DNA of 7,842 nt from contig JAAFHM010000215.1 in the NCBI GenBank assembly GCA_013298375.1, positions 1-7,842 on the forward strand. The letters are read 5' to 3'. The stretch comes from Ignavibacteria bacterium (GTDB lineage Bacteria > Bacteroidota > Ignavibacteria > Kapaibacteriales > UBA4661). How positions within the stretch are numbered: position 1 is the stretch's first letter; each line of letters begins with the position of its first letter. The notes below the pieces were generated by a model. The model had not been told where the DNA came from and made no database searches. It worked only from the letters and a program-made list of their open reading frames with translations. Below, piece after piece: positions 4,916-7,842 of the stretch. The translations under genes were made by a program, and so were the position numbers.

Positions 4916-7636
4916 TTACTCAAAATACCGACATTCTTCCACCAAAAACCGATACAACTCCTCTCGCACCACCGCCGTATCTGCTTTTATGCGCTCAAAG
5001 CCTTCATTCAACGCCGCTATACCTTGCTGCTCGCCGTATTTGCGGAGCTGCACCAAGCCCGAATGAGGCGTAAGATAGCTTTTATACGAAAAATATCGAA
5101 AATATGGCTCATCGTCAAGCCCGACATCACGAAGAACCTTGCCTTTGCAATAGTTCGTGTTCCAGACGCGGTAGAGGTCTTTCACCGACTGCACCAGCTT
5201 ATATGCCGCTCCGTGTGCGGGTTTAACGTGAGCATCCAATACCTTCGCCCAAAATGCCTCGCCATCCAACGCCGCAAGAGGATTCCCGGCAACAGCTTCC
5301 GGTGCGCCTTTCACGGGGTTATCTGCTTCAAACGTTGTGACTACACACCTGTTTTCCGCTAAACCAAAGGCAAATGCCAAAGCGTGGAGATAGTCGGCTC
5401 GCCCGACGGGAATATTAGGTTGCCATACGTCAAAGGTATTTGCCCAGAGCGGGTAACGCCCGTTGATAGATTTTGTTACGCCGTACCATACAAACGTTGC
5501 TTGTGCTGAAGAAAGGTCGTAGGCGCACCGTCCATACTTATCCGGAGGACCGCTAAAAATTTTGGAAAGGTTTGTCTTTTGCATACGATTATCCAAATAA
5601 AACCAAACCCTTTGAGAATGGTCTTTATCAAAGCGTCCGTCCTCACGATGTTTGACACGGACAGGTGTGCCATTATCCATAAATCCAAGATACTCTGAGT
5701 TCGTTATGCCATATGTTTTTGAGTTTTTACGGCGTTCATCAGCAAGTGGCAAACCGCCATAGACAGCTAAAGCAAGTTCGGTTTGACTGGGGCTGCGCGT
5801 AAAATCATAACGCGGTTGGGTAACGGTATCGGTAATAAGCGGCAATTTCAACTCCAATCGCACCATTCCCGCTTCTTTCAAAAGCAATTTCACAGTTTTA
5901 TTGACAGCATCAACGCTGTCGTGCCAAGGAATATCGGCGAGGTGCTGGGCGGTGATGTGGGAAAAATCGCGTACTTTGACGGTATTGGAGCGTTTTTTCA
6001 CGGGTTGATATTGCCAGATGGTGAAGGCAATGGGGAAGCGCCCTTGGAGCTTGAAAAATTGATTGCCCGTGACAATGAAGCCGTGTTCGTATTTGAAAGC
6101 ATTGTCGAACACGCGGCGGAACTGCTCGTAGGTGGGGCGCGGAATGAGCCAGGAGGTCGGCGTAAAGACGAGGATGATGGCGTTGTGTGCGGGATTGCGG
6201 TGATGAAGTTCTTCCGCCAAACGGAGAATTTGCGCCATAAATGCGAGATAGCGCTCTTTGGAAGCATCTTCGCCCGTGAGGGCGACAATTTGCGGGTCTA
6301 GGGTATAATTCGCGTCGGAACTTGTGCGGTCTTGTTCGCGCTCGTCGGTGTTTTTGTAGGGCGGATTGAGCAAAAAAGCAACGGGTTTGTCGAAGGAAAG
6401 TTGTTTGTCGCGGAGATACGTGTCCAACGTCTGCAAATAGGCTTCGGCACTTGTCCCGATGAAATTCAGTCCTTTATTTTCCTTCGTTTTCGGCACAATG
6501 GTAAATCCCATTTGGATATGCTCCGCATCGTCCTGCATACGGCGTTCGATAATTTTGAGCAAATCGGGGTTGAGTTCAGAAACGATTTTATGCCGAATAT
6601 GTGTTCGCCAGCTTGTGACCAAATTCCCCGAACCACCTGCGGGATCAAAGACAATGTAATTTTCGGCAAGTTTTTTTTCAAAATACTCTCGTACAAACCA
6701 GAGTGCAAATTTGCTTAAATTTTGGTCGGTAAAAAATATCCCATGTTGGCGGACATATTCGGGGTCAATTTCTGCAAGTAGTTCATCGAAACGCGAAAAG
6801 TAATAATCCACCGTCAGCCCTTCAGCAGGGTTTGTCTGGATGGTGTGCGATTCGACAAAGCGGCGGAAATCCTCGAACTGTGTGCGCGGGACGGAAAACT
6901 CTCTGCTCCGCTTTCTGCCGTTTTGTGCGAGGACTTGCGTTGCACCATCATCGTCGGGGTCGGCAACAACGGCAGTAGCATCCCAAACATGGAGAATTTC
7001 GTAAAACGTGTGAATGGCTTCCATCGGCGCATGGAAGAAATCACGCATGACCGCGACTTTGCGGATAAAGTTCTGGGGCGTAATGGCTTGGCGAACTTCA
7101 TCAAGATTGCGGAGGCGGTCGGCAAATTCAGAAATAAGAAGGCGCAAATGCTGTTCGCCAAAAATCGTGTTGCCGAAATGCTTAGGGTCAATCAGAAACG
7201 ACGCGGCTTTGAGAAGTTCAATGCGGCGCGATTTGGCTTTATTGGCGTTGGTTTTACCGATGTCGCTTGGGGCTTTGCGGGTGTCGGCAGCCTCGGCGAG
7301 TTCAAGTGCGAAGGCGGGAATCTGCTTTATGTGCCACAAGCCCACAAAATGGCGCGTCAGAACGCATACGGCGGAAAAGGTCAAACCACGTTTGCGATAA
7401 TGCAGTGCTTGAAAGAAGCCTTCTGTCCATTGATCGGTATCACTTTTGAGTTCGACAATCAACCGCCCAGCAAAATAGCCGTCTGCACCTGCCGCATCGG
7501 ATTCCTTTATCATTTTTTCGCCAACGACTTCTTGCAAAAACGCAATCGGCAAATGAGTTTTGGCATTTTCGGAAGCGTCCGAATGGAGAAATTGGAGTAA
7601 TTGCTCATCCGGCGACGTTGATTTTGTGCGTTTCAT
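4916..7636 (-). CDS. Type IIG-like restriction-modification protein (nuclease plus N6-adenine methyltransferase)
   Basis: The 906-residue protein joins cutting and methylation in one chain. The N-terminal part has a PD-(D/E)XK site: D52 in GADGYF, then E62 and K64 in LIVELK, followed by QALHY with Q76. Residues 180-290 are a helical connector. The methyltransferase core starts with GIFFTDQN (299-306), the position of motif X, where proline is usual after the threonine and here is aspartate. Motif I is DPAGGSG (331-337), binding S-adenosylmethionine; the usual residue after DPA is cysteine, here glycine. Motif IV is LLNPPYK (422-428), the catalytic NPPY of N6-adenine enzymes. The motif order X-I-IV with the recognition region last makes it gamma-class. 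Residues about 550-906 have no clear motif and are probably the target recognition part. The nearest upstream in-frame codons are CCC, CCG, ATA and then TGA, so ATG 7636 is well supported. No S subunit or separate endonuclease gene is visible. The recognition sequence cannot be read from the protein. Confidence 0.95.
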   Translation of the reverse strand: MKRTKSTSPDEQLLQFLHSDASENAKTHLPIAFLQEVVGEKMIKESDAAGADGYFAGRLIVELKSDTDQWTEGFFQALHYRKRGLTFSAVCVLTRHFVGLWHIKQIPAFALELAEAADTRKAPSDIGKTNANKAKSRRIELLKAASFLIDPKHFGNTIFGEQHLRLLISEFADRLRNLDEVRQAITPQNFIRKVAVMRDFFHAPMEAIHTFYEILHVWDATAVVADPDDDGATQVLAQNGRKRSREFSVPRTQFEDFRRFVESHTIQTNPAEGLTVDYYFSRFDELLAEIDPEYVRQHGIFFTDQNLSKFALWFVREYFEKKLAENYIVFDPAGGSGNLVTSWRTHIRHKIVSELNPDLLKIIERRMQDDAEHIQMGFTIVPKTKENKGLNFIGTSAEAYLQTLDTYLRDKQLSFDKPVAFLLNPPYKNTDEREQDRTSSDANYTLDPQIVALTGEDASKERYLAFMAQILRLAEELHHRNPAHNAIILVFTPTSWLIPRPTYEQFRRVFDNAFKYEHGFIVTGNQFFKLQGRFPIAFTIWQYQPVKKRSNTVKVRDFSHITAQHLADIPWHDSVDAVNKTVKLLLKEAGMVRLELKLPLITDTVTQPRYDFTRSPSQTELALAVYGGLPLADERRKNSKTYGITNSEYLGFMDNGTPVRVKHREDGRFDKDHSQRVWFYLDNRMQKTNLSKIFSGPPDKYGRCAYDLSSAQATFVWYGVTKSINGRYPLWANTFDVWQPNIPVGRADYLHALAFAFGLAENRCVVTTFEADNPVKGAPEAVAGNPLAALDGEAFWAKVLDAHVKPAHGAAYKLVQSVKDLYRVWNTNYCKGKVLRDVGLDDEPYFRYFSYKSYLTPHSGLVQLRKYGEQQGIAALNEGFERIKADTAVVREELYRFLVEECRYFE

Positions 7637-7667
7637 GGGCGGTATTCATTATGGATAAGCCGTTCTA

Positions 7668-7695
7668 CCGTTGCCACGAAGACGTAGCGAAACGG
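7668..7695. repeat. Long hairpin upstream of the restriction-modification gene
   Basis: CCGTT (7668-7672) pairs with AACGG (7691-7695), and GCCACG (7673-7678) pairs with CGTAGC (7683-7688) with one wobble in the minus-strand RNA. The stems enclose a 4-base loop and leave a 2-base bulge. The structure begins 23 bases after the stop of the upstream gene and ends 31 bases before the restriction-modification ATG. There is no T tract, so it is not a standard intrinsic terminator. It could be an RNA processing or stabilising element, a control site in the leader of the restriction gene, or a dispersed repeat. Confidence 0.45.
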
Positions 7696-7718
7696 CGGGA
7701 CGGCACTGGAATAAAGAA

Positions 7719-7842
7719 CTATTTTTTAGCGCCAAGCATCTCTTTGATGCTATTGCGAAAGCGCTCCGTTACAGGCAATCGGGCAATATTGACGCTGCCT
7801 TGACGGTTTGCCGTCAAAATGGAATCAAAGTGCAATGTGTCG
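7719..7842 (-). CDS. C-terminal 40 residues of an unidentified gene (runs off right edge)
   Basis: A frame open from the right edge ends with TAG at 7719-7721 after 40 codons. The tail reads DTLHFDSILTANRQGS, then VNIARLPVTERFRNSIKEML and GAKK. It has a natural protein look: a mixed hydrophobic segment, then an amphipathic helix and a lysine-rich end. The two other minus-strand frames look less like protein, and the first (CGA CAC ATT) meets a stop at its sixth codon. I do not recognise the family, and 40 residues are too few to assign a role. The restriction-modification gene starts 82 bases after its stop, so the two could be co-transcribed, though the hairpin between them may separate them. 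Confidence 0.6.
   Translation of the reverse strand, partial: DTLHFDSILTANRQGSVNIARLPVTERFRNSIKEMLGAKK

Noticed and set aside
4404..5066. 220-codon plus-strand open frame across the GH31 start and the restriction-modification end
   Set aside because: It runs antisense to two well-supported genes and the spacer. The product is Cys/Ser/Arg-rich, as expected from shadow frames.
5783..6301. 172-codon plus-strand open frame
   Set aside because: It is antisense to the methyltransferase core; no motif or independent start signal.
6845..7600. 251-codon plus-strand open frame inside the restriction-modification gene
   Set aside because: It is antisense to the nuclease and connector regions, whose motifs are intact. 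The length follows from codon bias of the real gene.
1..7842. CRISPR arrays, tRNA or rRNA genes, insertion sequence ends
   Set aside because: I looked for regularly spaced repeats, cloverleaf arms with the TTCGA-type loop, and terminal inverted repeats with a transposase frame, and found none. This was by eye only.

Overview
The window contains one polarity of genes: every coding sequence I can support lies on the minus strand. Read in the direction of transcription (right to left) the order is: the C-terminal tail of an unidentified gene, a type IIG-like restriction-modification protein, a secreted family 31 glycoside hydrolase, a caspase-fold protease followed by two small uncharacterised genes, a 373-base gap without a convincing gene, and the N-terminal part of an exported TPR-like protein that runs off the left edge. 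I see no rRNA, tRNA, CRISPR array or insertion sequence.

The host is probably a member of the Bacteroidota/Chlorobiota branch. The hints are the exported GH31 enzyme with an MNAQ-type signal peptide end, the lack of AGGAGG-like ribosome binding sites before all the larger genes, and a moderate GC content. This is an inference from style, not a phylogenetic result.

Right part (4916-7842): the restriction-modification protein carries an N-terminal PD-(D/E)XK nuclease site (D52, E62, K64), a gamma-type N6-adenine methyltransferase core (DPAGGSG at 331-337, NPPY at 424-427) and a long C-terminal region that is probably the target recognition part. It needs no separate specificity subunit. A long hairpin lies between it and the upstream partial gene.

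Middle (2324-4834): a complete exported alpha-glucosidase-like enzyme with nucleophile D418 and acid/base D499. It is metabolically unrelated to its neighbours, and gaps of 81 and 134 bases separate it from them.

Left part (839-2189): the most interesting region. A compact 259-residue caspase-like protein (His89, Cys138) is followed, after one in-frame TAG codon, by an open frame holding a 75-residue protein. That gene overlaps the start of a 107-residue protein. The three look like one transcriptional unit, and the caspase gene is visibly more AT-rich than the GH31 and restriction-modification genes. Bacterial caspase-like proteases are often coupled to small partners or substrates in immunity or signalling, so this cassette plus the nearby restriction-modification gene could be part of a defence neighbourhood. 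The functional link is a hypothesis only.
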